Of a stretch of DNA of 10,991 nucleotides, positions 1 to 8,042 are shown piece by piece. The DNA is from an uncultured Eubacteriales bacterium. GTDB lineage: Bacteria; Bacillota; Clostridia; Oscillospirales; Oscillospiraceae. The notes below the pieces were generated by a model. That model made no database searches and had not been told where the DNA came from. It saw only the letters and a program-made list of their open reading frames with translations. The translations under genes were made by a program, and so were the position numbers. Location of the stretch: contig CATJWA010000196.1 in the NCBI GenBank assembly GCA_949744025.1, positions 1-10,991 on the forward strand, read 5' to 3'. Positions within the stretch are counted from its first letter, which is position 1. Every line of letters begins with the position of its first letter.

Positions 1-251
1 AGTGTCGGCAGCCATATTCCGTCGAGTGAGTCGGGGTCGCCGGAGCAGTGTATGTATTCAACGGGAAAGCCCGCTTCCTCGGCCGCGGAGCCTATTTTTT
101 TCATGAAGCTGGACTTGCCGCAGCCGGGCCCGCCCTTTATTACCCACAGAAAATCGCCGCCGGTGACATCGACAAAGCCGTCGTACAGGGAGTAGAAACC
201 GTATCGGGAGTTCGCGCCGAGAAAGTATCTGGTGACATTTTCGTTTTCCAT
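1..251 (-). CDS. P-loop ATPase, N-terminal fragment (PRK06851-like)
   Basis: This is the first 83 codons of a gene that runs off the left edge. The start is the ATG at 251-249, preceded on the minus strand by an AAAGG-type ribosome binding site about 8 nt upstream. The protein begins MENENVTRYFLGANSRYGFY and contains a Walker A loop, GGPGCGKSS, at about residues 40-48, followed by a VEYIHCSGDPDSLDG segment. From memory, this arrangement (FLGAN..GFYS, then VIKGGPGxGKSxFMKKIG, then CSxDxxSLDG) matches a clostridial ATPase family labelled PRK06851. Its function is not established, although nucleotide binding is clear. The Walker B part lies outside the window. It is divergent from the acetyltransferase gene. 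Family assignment is fairly secure; a biological role cannot be given. Confidence 0.85.
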   Translation of the reverse strand, partial: MENENVTRYFLGANSRYGFYSLYDGFVDVTGGDFLWVIKGGPGCGKSSFMKKIGSAAEEAGFPVEYIHCSGDPDSLDGIWLPT

Positions 252-271
252 ATTTCCAACCTTTCCGTATC

Positions 272-290
272 TGCCGCCTTGCAGGCGGCG
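272..290 (-). promoter_or_regulatory. GC-rich inverted repeat in the ATPase gene leader
   Basis: GCCGCC and GGCGGC flank a 5-nt TTGCA loop about 20-35 bp upstream of the ATPase start codon. In the transcript this would be a short, stable hairpin just before the ribosome binding site. The T-run expected of a terminator on the minus strand is missing, so it could be a leader structure or nothing functional. Confidence 0.3.
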
Positions 291-304
291 TCTTTTCATT
301 ACAA

Positions 305-332
305 ACTATGCCGCGGACGCGTCCGCTGCCAA
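305..332 (-). promoter_or_regulatory. Candidate promoter with palindrome in spacer, for the P-loop ATPase gene
   Basis: On the minus strand TTGGCA (332-327, 5 of 6 to the -35 consensus) is followed after 16 bp by CATAGT (310-305, 4 of 6 to the -10 consensus). A perfect 14-bp palindrome, GCGGACGCGTCCGC (313-326), fills nearly the whole spacer. A dimeric regulator bound there would block RNA polymerase, so it is a plausible operator. No regulator gene is visible beside it. The promoter call rests on consensus matching alone. Confidence 0.4.
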
Positions 333-356
333 TGCCGGAATGACACGGAAAGGGGC

Positions 357-385
357 TTTTCATCGGGAGAAAAATGTGGTAAGCT
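357..385 (+). promoter_or_regulatory. Candidate promoter for the GNAT gene
   Basis: TTTTCA (357-362) and TAAGCT (380-385) are separated by 17 bp, and the -10 is preceded by TGG, an extended -10 signature. Each hexamer is only a moderate match (4 and 3 of 6). Transcription would start near 392, leaving a roughly 30-nt leader before the GTG start at 424. Confidence 0.35.
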
Positions 386-423
386 ATGAGAAAAAGTACA
401 AATATATGCCGGAGGAAAGAAAA

Positions 424-948
424 GTGGTAAGAAAAGCTAAGGTAAGCGATATAGACCGCATTGCGGAGATATATGAGAACATTTTTTGCGCCCAGGACCG
501 AGGAGAATTGAATGTGGGTTGGGTGCGGGGAGTATACCCGTCTCGGGAGACGGCTATGCAGGCGATCGAGCTCGGGGAGCTGTTTGTGCTTGAGGACGGG
601 GGCGTTATAGCCGCCTCGGCGAAAATAAACCGGACCCAGGGTGAGGAGTACAGCCGTGCGAAATGGACGGTTGACGCACCGGACGGGCAGGTGATGGTGC
701 TGCACACGCTGACGGTGGACCCTGCGCTGAGGGGAAAGGGCTGCGGCACGCGTTTTGTGGATTTTTATGAGAAGTATGCGCTGGAAAACGGCTGCCCGTA
801 TCTTCGTATGGACACCAACGCAATAAACGCCTCCGCCCGCCGGCTGTACGCGAAGTTAGGGTACGCCGAGGCGGACATAGTGCCATGTAATTTTAACGGC
901 ATACCGGGTGTGAACCTGGTATGCCTGGAAAAGACGCTTGGAAAGTGA
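424..948 (+). CDS. GNAT family N-acetyltransferase
   Basis: Encodes a 174-residue single-domain GNAT enzyme, which would transfer an acetyl group from acetyl-CoA to an amine. The substrate cannot be read from the sequence. The core shows the beta-4 strand LHTLTVDP (about 94-100), then the acetyl-CoA pyrophosphate loop RGKGCG (103-108, fitting R/Q-x-x-G-x-G/A), then RMDTNAINASARRLYAKLGY (about 128-147), the usual alpha-4/beta-7 ending of the fold. Start choice: the open frame extends to 232, but GGAGG at 411-415 sits 8 nt before GTG 424, giving an N-terminus (VVRKAKVSDIDRIAEIYE) that aligns with normal GNAT starts. An ATG at 406 precedes this ribosome binding site and is therefore unlikely. 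It is a single-gene unit, divergent from the ATPase gene and closed by the hairpin at 949-983. Confidence 0.9.
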   Translation: MVRKAKVSDIDRIAEIYENIFCAQDRGELNVGWVRGVYPSRETAMQAIELGELFVLEDGGVIAASAKINRTQGEEYSRAKWTVDAPDGQVMVLHTLTVDPALRGKGCGTRFVDFYEKYALENGCPYLRMDTNAINASARRLYAKLGYAEADIVPCNFNGIPGVNLVCLEKTLGK

Positions 949-983
949 AAAAATGCCATCCGCTTTAAGCGGCTGGCATTTTT
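949..983. terminator. Bidirectional rho-independent terminator
   Basis: AAAAATGCCA (949-958) pairs perfectly with TGGCATTTTT (974-983), and an inner CCGCT/AGCGG stem (960-964 with 968-972) closes on a TTA loop, with one T/C mismatch between the two stems. An A-run on one side and a T-run on the other make it work in both directions. It starts one base after the GNAT stop. The stop codon of the convergent lipoprotein gene (967-965) lies at the loop, so the last few codons of that gene are part of the terminator. Confidence 0.9.
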
Positions 984-1360
984 ATATGTTCGTTTGAATC
1001 GACAGTGAAACTAACGCTTCCCTTTGCGTTCGTTCCACTAACAGTGACAGTATATATGCCGCTCTCATCAACCGTCAAATCAAATTTACCCGAGGAAGAA
1101 ATCACGGATTGCTCATAGATGGGCGGTTCTCCGTCCTTTTGTATTTTGATTGCCAGTGTTCCGCCGTTGACGATTATTTCAGCAATGATTGTGTCGCCGC
1201 TCTGTATCTTCAGGGACTGTGAATCGGTTTTGTTGAGTATTTTATATTCCATAATAAATTCACTGTCATTACCGATTCTGCTGCCGTCAAATTCAGAAGT
1301 ACAGGCGGCGGAGAAAAGAAAAAGCGCTGTGGCGCATAAGGCTGGAAGAATCCTTCTCAT
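965..1360 (-). CDS. Small secreted lipoprotein with a beta-sandwich-like domain
   Basis: Encodes 131 residues. A short basic start (MRR), a hydrophobic stretch and the lipobox S-A-A-C with Cys20 indicate a lipoprotein signal peptide cut before Cys20, so the mature protein would be anchored to the outer face of the membrane. The mature part, about 110 residues, alternates strands and turns (SLKIQSGDTIIAEIIVNGG, then KFDLTVDESGIYTVTVSGTNAKGSVSF), which suggests an immunoglobulin-like or GOLD-like beta sandwich. I recall similar small clostridial lipoproteins but no defined function. The ATG at 1360-1358 has AGAGG (1371-1367) upstream. The base composition is visibly more AT-rich than recG or feoB. 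It has its own candidate promoter, so it need not depend on the flippase gene upstream of it. Confidence 0.8.
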   Translation of the reverse strand: MRRILPALCATALFLFSAACTSEFDGSRIGNDSEFIMEYKILNKTDSQSLKIQSGDTIIAEIIVNGGTLAIKIQKDGEPPIYEQSVISSSGKFDLTVDESGIYTVTVSGTNAKGSVSFTVDSNEHIKMPAA

Positions 1361-1404
1361 GGCAATACCTCTTGTTTCTGTTTACTGATTTGCAGTTAAG
1401 AGGA

Positions 1405-1433
1405 AGTATAGCAGAAGCTGCTGTTTGAAACAA
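1405..1433 (-). promoter_or_regulatory. Candidate promoter for the small lipoprotein gene
   Basis: On the minus strand TTGTTT (1433-1428) and TATACT (1410-1405) are separated by exactly 17 bp. The -10 matches consensus at 5 of 6 positions and the -35 at 3 of 6. A short AGCAG-CTT-CTGCT inverted repeat lies at the downstream end of the spacer. Transcription would start around 1398, giving a leader of about 38 nt. Confidence 0.55.
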
Positions 1434-1455
1434 TAGAGTTATTCTTAAGATTTAA

Positions 1456-2871
1456 TTAAAGCGAAGATTGAGTTACATGATTCTGTTCATGAGCGTCAGT
1501 CCTGCGGTTTCTTTTCCGTGGCAGCAGCGAGAACCTTGCCACCTTACGCAGCCGGCGCATACTCAGCGTGAAATTGAAAATCTCGCAGAAGAACAGCACG
1601 AAGATATAGCCCTTGAGCGCCCAGCGGGGGAGCAGAGCAATGACCAGCAGCACTCCTATGCTCGCCTCGGCGATGTTGTAGCACATCGAGTGCATCATCT
1701 GCCCCAGCCCCTTCAGACAGCCGTCGGTGACAATGTCCATGTACATTATCGGGGCAAGCAGCGCGAAAATCTGTATGTATGGGCCAATGCTGCTGTCGCC
1801 GTATATCAGCAGGCCAAGCGGCGCGGCTGTGGAGAAAATAAAACCCGCCGTAAGCAGCGAAAAGCCCAGCGCCGTGCGCAAAAGGGCTGAGACGGTGCGG
1901 TCAATATAGCCGGTGTCTCCGCGCACCTGCGCTTCCGTGAGGTCGGGGATGACCAGCTCCGCCAGCGCCGAAAGCAGACAGCTCGGAAAGGTGATTATGG
2001 GAAACACCATGCCCGTAATCGTCCCATAACCGGCCAGCGCCTCGTTGGCCGACAGGCCGGACGAGCGCAGCTTGCGCGGCACGAGCAGGTTTTCCAGCGT
2101 GGTCAGCGAGGTGCGGGCGTAGGCCGACAGCGCCAGCGGCACGGCTATGCGGAACATGCGCGAGGTAAGCTTAACAGAGCAGTCACCGCGTTGGCGGTGC
2201 CGCAGACGGTCATGCATGTAAACGCAGGAGACCAGCAGCAGCGACGCCACGTCGGCGAGCGTGCCGCCAAGCGAGACGCTCGCACAGGCCAGCTCAAGGT
2301 CGCCGGCAGGAGCACGGTAAAGAAAAAGCATGACAAGCGCTATACTGATTATCTGCTCCAAAAACTGCACGGCCGCAGACTTCCAGGCTCGCCCCGCGGC
2401 TATAAGATAGCCGTTGAGCACTGAGGCCACGGAGACAAAGGGCATACGCAGAGCTATTATGTGCAGACTCAGCACGGTGCGCGCGTCGCCGACCCAGAGA
2501 AAGCCTATCGGCTCGGCGCACAGATAGAGCACAGCAAGGGCCGACAGACCGAAAAACAGCGCGTAAAACACGCAGCGGCGTATGGCCCTGCCGATACTGC
2601 CCCAGCTCTGCGAGCCGATTTCCTCGGAGATAAGCCGCGTTGTGGTGAAGCGTATACCGGAAATGGCGAAGGTGGCGCACAGCATGTTCACTGACGCTAC
2701 GAGCTGGTAAAGTCCTATGCCCGACGCGCCTATGCGCCCGACCAGCCAGACCTGAAAGGCCATGCCGATGCACCTCATGACGATGGCCGAGGCCGTCATC
2801 ACCGCCGTATCCAGTGCCAGCTTGCGCCACCTGCCCGACAAATCCAACCCAGATTCATTCTGTGAGCCCAT
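1456..2871 (-). CDS. SpoVB-like MOP-superfamily lipid/polysaccharide flippase
   Basis: Encodes 471 residues, almost entirely hydrophobic segments joined by short basic loops, with roughly twelve or more membrane spans. The N-terminal half matches the SpoVB/MurJ-type pattern: an amphipathic start, VWLVGRIGASGIGLYQLV (about 41-58), then RMPFVSVASVLNGYLIAAGR (142-161) and FLEQIISIALVMLF (170-183). KGLGQMMHSM (387-396) matches the usual second-half motif. Family members flip lipid-linked sugars or peptidoglycan precursors across the membrane; SpoVB itself acts in spore cortex formation. Whether this copy is sporulation-specific cannot be told here. The frame is open upstream to an ATG at 2886, but GGAGGG (2882-2877) sits 5 nt before the ATG at 2871, which I take as the start. 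It lies 67 bp downstream of recG on the same strand. The tail is Lys/Arg-rich and cytoplasmic. At 471 residues it is somewhat shorter than B. subtilis SpoVB as I recall it. Confidence 0.85.
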   Translation of the reverse strand: MGSQNESGLDLSGRWRKLALDTAVMTASAIVMRCIGMAFQVWLVGRIGASGIGLYQLVASVNMLCATFAISGIRFTTTRLISEEIGSQSWGSIGRAIRRCVFYALFFGLSALAVLYLCAEPIGFLWVGDARTVLSLHIIALRMPFVSVASVLNGYLIAAGRAWKSAAVQFLEQIISIALVMLFLYRAPAGDLELACASVSLGGTLADVASLLLVSCVYMHDRLRHRQRGDCSVKLTSRMFRIAVPLALSAYARTSLTTLENLLVPRKLRSSGLSANEALAGYGTITGMVFPIITFPSCLLSALAELVIPDLTEAQVRGDTGYIDRTVSALLRTALGFSLLTAGFIFSTAAPLGLLIYGDSSIGPYIQIFALLAPIMYMDIVTDGCLKGLGQMMHSMCYNIAEASIGVLLVIALLPRWALKGYIFVLFFCEIFNFTLSMRRLRKVARFSLLPRKRNRRTDAHEQNHVTQSSL

Positions 2872-2880
2872 AAAAACCCT

Positions 2881-2921
2881 CCGCATAAATGTACAAGATG
2901 TGACTTGTACACTATATGCGG
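2881..2921 (-). promoter_or_regulatory. Nested inverted repeat ahead of the flippase gene
   Basis: Two pairs of perfect arms share one centre: outer CCGCATA (2881-2887) with TATGCGG (2915-2921), and inner GTACAAG (2891-2897) with CTTGTAC (2904-2910), a 6-nt loop in the middle and 3-nt versus 4-nt internal spacers. The downstream arm overlaps the first two bases of the flippase GGAGGG ribosome binding site. It could act as an RNA hairpin that dampens or gates translation, or as a dimer-binding operator. TATAGT on the minus strand within it (2916-2911) resembles a -10, but no good -35 lies upstream. Confidence 0.55.
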
Positions 2922-2938
2922 AGTTATTGCGCAGTTAT

Positions 2939-4993
<2,055 letters not shown>

Positions 4994-5036
4994 GGCCAGG
5001 TCCTCCTCAATTGACGGATAAGCTTTCGATAAATTC

Positions 5037-5065
5037 AGTATACCACAGCGCGGAAAAAATTGCAA
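5037..5065 (-). promoter_or_regulatory. recG promoter
   Basis: On the minus strand TTGCAA (5065-5060) and TATACT (5042-5037) are separated by exactly 17 bp, a good vegetative sigma-factor promoter. Transcription would start near 5030, about 37 nt before the recG ATG. The TTGCAA hexamer is its own reverse complement and is also the -35 of the opposing mobA promoter. Confidence 0.75.
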
Positions 5066-5088
5066 AAGCACTGTTGACGGACTATAAT
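5060..5088 (+). promoter_or_regulatory. mobA promoter
   Basis: TTGCAA (5060-5065) is followed after exactly 17 bp by a perfect TATAAT (5083-5088). Transcription would start near 5095, about 28 nt before the mobA ATG. A second -35-like TTGACG lies at 5074-5079 but has no matching -10 downstream. The -35 is shared base for base with the divergent recG promoter. Confidence 0.8.
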
Positions 5089-5122
5089 AAGATAGGAGAT
5101 GAATAAATAGGAGGCAGCTTTG

Positions 5123-5704
5123 ATGCTTACGGTTATACTCACGGGCGGCGGCTCGCGGCGCATGGGCAGGGATAAGGCCCTTCTGCCCTGGCAGGGAGAG
5201 ACGATGCTGCAAAGCCTGATAGATAAATACACGGCCGAACTTGGTCCTGTAGCCGTGTCGGTAAACGAGCGGGGACGCTTTGCCTTTCACTCGGCGGCAG
5301 AGCTCACGGACCCGTATCCGGGCATGGGACCGCTCAACGGAATAGTCTCGGCCTTTGAGCAGACGGACGCGCAAACGGTTTTCCTCACGGGTACGGACCT
5401 GCCTTTCGGCGAACCTGAGCTTGTGCGCTCGCTTGCCGGGCTTATGGGTCGGTCGGATGCCTGCGTTATCCGCCGCGGCGAAAAGGGAATTGAACCGCTT
5501 TTCGCCCTGTACGGGAGAAGCTGTCTTGCAGCGGCGCGCGGCTGCCTGTCGGAGGGCAGAAAGTCTTTCCGTGAGCTTTTCGGGGAAATAGACGTGCGCT
5601 ATGTGTCTGCCGGGGAGCTGCCGGAATTCGACTTGGAGCGCATACTGCGCAACGTGAATACTCCCGAGGACTATGCCGCCGTGTGCGCGGATAATAATAT
5701 TTGA
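5123..5704 (+). CDS. mobA: Molybdenum cofactor guanylyltransferase (MobA-like)
   Basis: Encodes 193 residues, the usual MobA size. MobA transfers GMP from GTP to molybdopterin-bound molybdenum to form the guanine dinucleotide cofactor of DMSO-reductase-family enzymes. The nucleotide-binding signature LTGGGSRRMGRDKALL (6-21, family form LAGGxSxRMGxDK) is at the N-terminus, followed by GMGPLNGI (67-74), the metal-binding-type TDLPF (91-95), EPLFALY (124-130) and the closing NVNTPEDY (177-184). AGGAGG at 5109-5114 lies 8 nt before the ATG at 5123. A TTG at 5120 is in frame but too close to that site. No other cofactor-synthesis gene is in the window, so the physiological partner enzyme is unknown. 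MobA shares its fold with related nucleotidyltransferases such as MocA, but the motifs favour MobA. The stop is 5 bp from the convergent feoB stop. Confidence 0.88.
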   Translation: MLTVILTGGGSRRMGRDKALLPWQGETMLQSLIDKYTAELGPVAVSVNERGRFAFHSAAELTDPYPGMGPLNGIVSAFEQTDAQTVFLTGTDLPFGEPELVRSLAGLMGRSDACVIRRGEKGIEPLFALYGRSCLAAARGCLSEGRKSFRELFGEIDVRYVSAGELPEFDLERILRNVNTPEDYAAVCADNNI

Positions 5705-5709
5705 TTAAG

Positions 5710-7689
5710 TTATGTAAACCACGCTGCGAGCATGTAGGTCACAGCGGAGCACAGCCAGGCAAGGGTGAGATGAAACAGAGCGGTGCCTGCGGTTTTTGCC
5801 GCCGAGCCCGTTTCCCTGTGGATGCAGGACAGCGCCGCGGCGCAGGGAGTGTACAAAAGCACGAATACAAGAAAGCTCAGTGCCGAGCATGGCGTAAAAA
5901 CGGCGCCGAGTCCCGACGCGCCGAGCAGTACGCCAAGCGTGCCGACAATGGCCTCCTTGGCCAGAAGCCCCGCGATAAGCGCGGTGCATACGCGCCAGTC
6001 GCCAAAACCGAGCGGGGCGAACAGAGGGCTGATAAAGCCTCCCAGTACGGCAAGCAGGCTCTGCGCAGGGTCGGACACAGGGGACAGCCGCGAATCAAAG
6101 CTGCTCATAAACCACACCGCGATGCTCGCCAAAAGAATGAGCGTGAAGGTGCGGCGCAGAAAGTCAATGGATTTTTCGTGCACGAGATTCAGAGTGTCCC
6201 TCAACGATGGCAGGCGGTAACGCGGCAGCTCCGTAATCAGCCCGGGGACTTCACTGTCGGGAGGAGTCCGGAGCCGGAAAGAAGAAAAGAGAACCATGCA
6301 AAGTATGCCAAGAAGATACAGCGCGAAGATGACAAAGGCGCGGCCGCGCGGGAAAAACGCGGCGGCGAAAAGGGAATAAACCGGCAGCTTGGCCGAACAG
6401 CTCATAAAGGGAACAAGCGCCGCCGCGGCAAGCCGTTCCCGCCCGTCCGGCAGCGTGCGCGCGGCCGTTACGGCAGGGACGGGGCATCCAAAGCCAAGCA
6501 GCAGAGGAACGATGCAGGCCCCAGACATCCCTAAACGTGCAAAGGGCCGGTCGGCGATAAAGGCGACGCGAGCTAAGTAGCCGCACTGCTCTAAAAGCGA
6601 GAGTGTAAAAAGCAGAGTGAATATCACCGGCAGAAAGCGGAGCACGCTTCCGATTCCGGCGAAAATACCGTCAGAAACAAGACTGCAAATGAGTGGGTGT
6701 ACTCCAAAACGGAGCATGGCACTGTCTGCGTGGGCACACAGCGCGTCCAGCGCGGGGCCGAACACGTGCTCGGAAAAGCCTCCGGCCAGGCCGAAGCTGA
6801 GATAAAATATCCCGAGCATAACACATGCGAATAACGGTATTGCCGCCGCGCTGCCGGCGAGCAGGCGGTCGGCACTATGGGTTAAGCGGTCGGCGCGGCT
6901 TTGCTCGGGCTGCGTTACGCACTCGCGGCACAGCCGGTCTACGGCGGCATAGCGCGAGGAAACCAGCGCCTCGGCGCCGTCGTGGCCCAGCTCACGCTCG
7001 GCATCCGCGATAAGCCGCTCGGCCGCGCCGGACTCTGCTGAACCAAGCTTCAGCAGAGAGATGATGCCGCTGTCGCCGGCCATCAGACATGACGCGGCAA
7101 AGCGCGCGGGTATGCCGGCCCGTTCAGCCGCCGGACCGGCAATATTTTCAAGAGCACACAGACATCCCTCCACTGCGGCAAAGGCGTGCACGGATTGACG
7201 CGGCGGGCAGCGTTGTACCTTCCAGCACTGCTCAAGCAGCTCATCCAGGCCCTGGCCGAGCTGTGCGCTGACGCTCACAACAGGCATCCCGAGCACGGAG
7301 GAGAGCGCTCCCTCGTCAACACTGCCGCCGCCGGCGCGCAGCTCGTCACTCATGTTCAAAGCCAGCACCGCCGGTATGCCAAGCTGAGTGAGCTGCAAGG
7401 TGAGATAAAGAGCGCGCTCAAGCGCCGTGGAGTCGGCGGCGTTTATTATCACGTCGGGCCGCTCGCTGAGGAGAAAGTCGCGTGTTACCGCCTCGTCGGG
7501 AGAGCAGGGGTGCAGCGAGCATATGCCGGGCAAATCGACAATTTCCCAGTCCTCATGTCCGAGCACAATTCCGCTTTTGCGCTCCACCGTGACCCCGGGG
7601 AAATTTCCAACGCGTGCGTTTCCGCCGGTCAGGCGGTTGAACAGCGTGCTTTTGCCGCAGTTTCGGTTTCCAACAAGCGCCAGCCTCAT
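5710..7689 (-). CDS. feoB: Ferrous iron transporter FeoB
   Basis: Encodes 659 residues. FeoB is the membrane permease for Fe2+ with an N-terminal GTPase. The G domain has G1 GNRNCGKST (7-15; the Pro usual at the third position is Arg here), the switch region FPGVTVERK (30-38), G3 DLPG (52-55), G4 NMSD (112-115) and G5 SAQ (141-143). The membrane part starts near residue 280. It contains both FeoB gate repeats: LLGFGCPVPAVTAARTL (397-413) with CSAKLPVY (430-437), and VWFMSSFD (525-532) followed by AGLLAKEAIVGTLGVLLG (573-590) and TPCAA (614-618). The ATG at 7689 overlaps the feoA stop by 4 bp (ATGA), and GGAGG (7701-7697) lies 7 nt upstream, so translation is coupled to feoA. No clear hairpin terminator follows the stop before the convergent mobA gene. 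Confidence 0.97.
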   Translation of the reverse strand: MRLALVGNRNCGKSTLFNRLTGGNARVGNFPGVTVERKSGIVLGHEDWEIVDLPGICSLHPCSPDEAVTRDFLLSERPDVIINAADSTALERALYLTLQLTQLGIPAVLALNMSDELRAGGGSVDEGALSSVLGMPVVSVSAQLGQGLDELLEQCWKVQRCPPRQSVHAFAAVEGCLCALENIAGPAAERAGIPARFAASCLMAGDSGIISLLKLGSAESGAAERLIADAERELGHDGAEALVSSRYAAVDRLCRECVTQPEQSRADRLTHSADRLLAGSAAAIPLFACVMLGIFYLSFGLAGGFSEHVFGPALDALCAHADSAMLRFGVHPLICSLVSDGIFAGIGSVLRFLPVIFTLLFTLSLLEQCGYLARVAFIADRPFARLGMSGACIVPLLLGFGCPVPAVTAARTLPDGRERLAAAALVPFMSCSAKLPVYSLFAAAFFPRGRAFVIFALYLLGILCMVLFSSFRLRTPPDSEVPGLITELPRYRLPSLRDTLNLVHEKSIDFLRRTFTLILLASIAVWFMSSFDSRLSPVSDPAQSLLAVLGGFISPLFAPLGFGDWRVCTALIAGLLAKEAIVGTLGVLLGASGLGAVFTPCSALSFLVFVLLYTPCAAALSCIHRETGSAAKTAGTALFHLTLAWLCSAVTYMLAAWFT

Positions 7690-7913
7690 TCGGCCGCCTC
7701 CAGATGTATCCTCTCGGCCTGCGTGTTCCTGAGCGTAAAGCAGCAGCCGCGCGCAAGAAGCTGCACAGGTTCTCCCAGAGGCGCGCGGCGCACGGCGGTC
7801 ACCCGCGTGCCGGGAGTCAGTCCCAGCTCAAGCAGCCGCAGCCGCTGAGCTCCGCGTCCGCCCACTGAGCTTATTATTCCCGTTCGCCCGTTTGGCAGCT
7901 TATCAAGTGTCAT
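7686..7913 (-). CDS. feoA: Ferrous iron transport accessory protein FeoA
   Basis: Encodes 75 residues, a typical FeoA. It is a small cytoplasmic SH3-like protein that assists FeoB. The family pattern is clear: MTLDKLPNGRTGIISSV, RLRLLELGLTPGTRVTAVRRAPLG (about 24-47) and RGCCFTLRNTQAERIHLE (about 55-72). The frame is open further upstream, but GGAGG on the minus strand lies 8 nt before the ATG at 7913-7911 and gives the normal FeoA length. The gene overlaps feoB by ATGA. It is the first gene of the iron-uptake operon, and its leader is rich in inverted repeats. Confidence 0.96.
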   Translation of the reverse strand: MTLDKLPNGRTGIISSVGGRGAQRLRLLELGLTPGTRVTAVRRAPLGEPVQLLARGCCFTLRNTQAERIHLEAAE

Positions 7914-7928
7914 ATGCCTGTCCTCCCT

Positions 7929-7990
7929 GTAATATTCTTTGAGGGGATGTCCCCTGTACAAGAATAAGCGGGGAAGGAGCGCAATATTAC
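7929..7990 (-). promoter_or_regulatory. feoAB leader with layered inverted repeats
   Basis: Three sets of arms are visible. The innermost is the 14-bp palindrome AGGGGATGTCCCCT (7942-7955, two-base centre). Around it, ATTCTT (7934-7939) pairs with AAGAAT (7960-7965). The outermost GTAATATT (7929-7936) matches AATATTAC (7983-7990). The first and third sets share bases, so alternative folds are possible. On the minus strand TTGTAC (7961-7956) and AAGAAT (7939-7934) are 16 bp apart with the palindrome between them, but they match promoter consensus only weakly (3 and 4 of 6). It does not look like a Fur box I know. An iron-responsive operator or attenuator is plausible but unproven. Confidence 0.45.
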
Positions 7991-8035
7991 AACAGGAAAT
8001 CCCGCACCGTTTATAGCGGAGCGGGATTTCCTGTT
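7991..8035 (-). terminator. Strong hairpin after the second lipoprotein gene
   Basis: A perfect 15-bp stem joins 7991-8005 (AACAGGAAATCCCGC) with 8021-8035; after an A/A mismatch, CCG (8007-8009) pairs with CGG (8017-8019) around a 7-nt loop. It begins 7 bp after the lipoprotein stop codon. The tail on the minus strand is only moderately T-rich (TTGTAATATT), so the terminator call rests mainly on stem strength and position. It insulates the feo operon from upstream transcription. Confidence 0.7.
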
Positions 8036-8042
8036 TGCCCTA

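Noticed and set aside
232..423. An N-terminal extension of the GNAT protein to 232 or 406
   Set aside because: The extension crosses the candidate promoters and precedes the GGAGG site at 411-415; starting at GTG 424 gives a normal GNAT N-terminus.
4994..5374. An N-terminal extension of recG to 5374
   Set aside because: It would cross the divergent promoters and overlap mobA. A GGAGGA site 7 nt before ATG 4993 and the normal RecG length settle the start.
5701..6534. A 277-codon open frame on the plus strand opposite feoB
   Set aside because: It is antisense to a clearly conserved feoB, is strongly biased to Arg/Lys/Gly/Ala, has no ribosome binding site and shows no recognisable motif. Long antisense frames are common opposite GC-rich genes.
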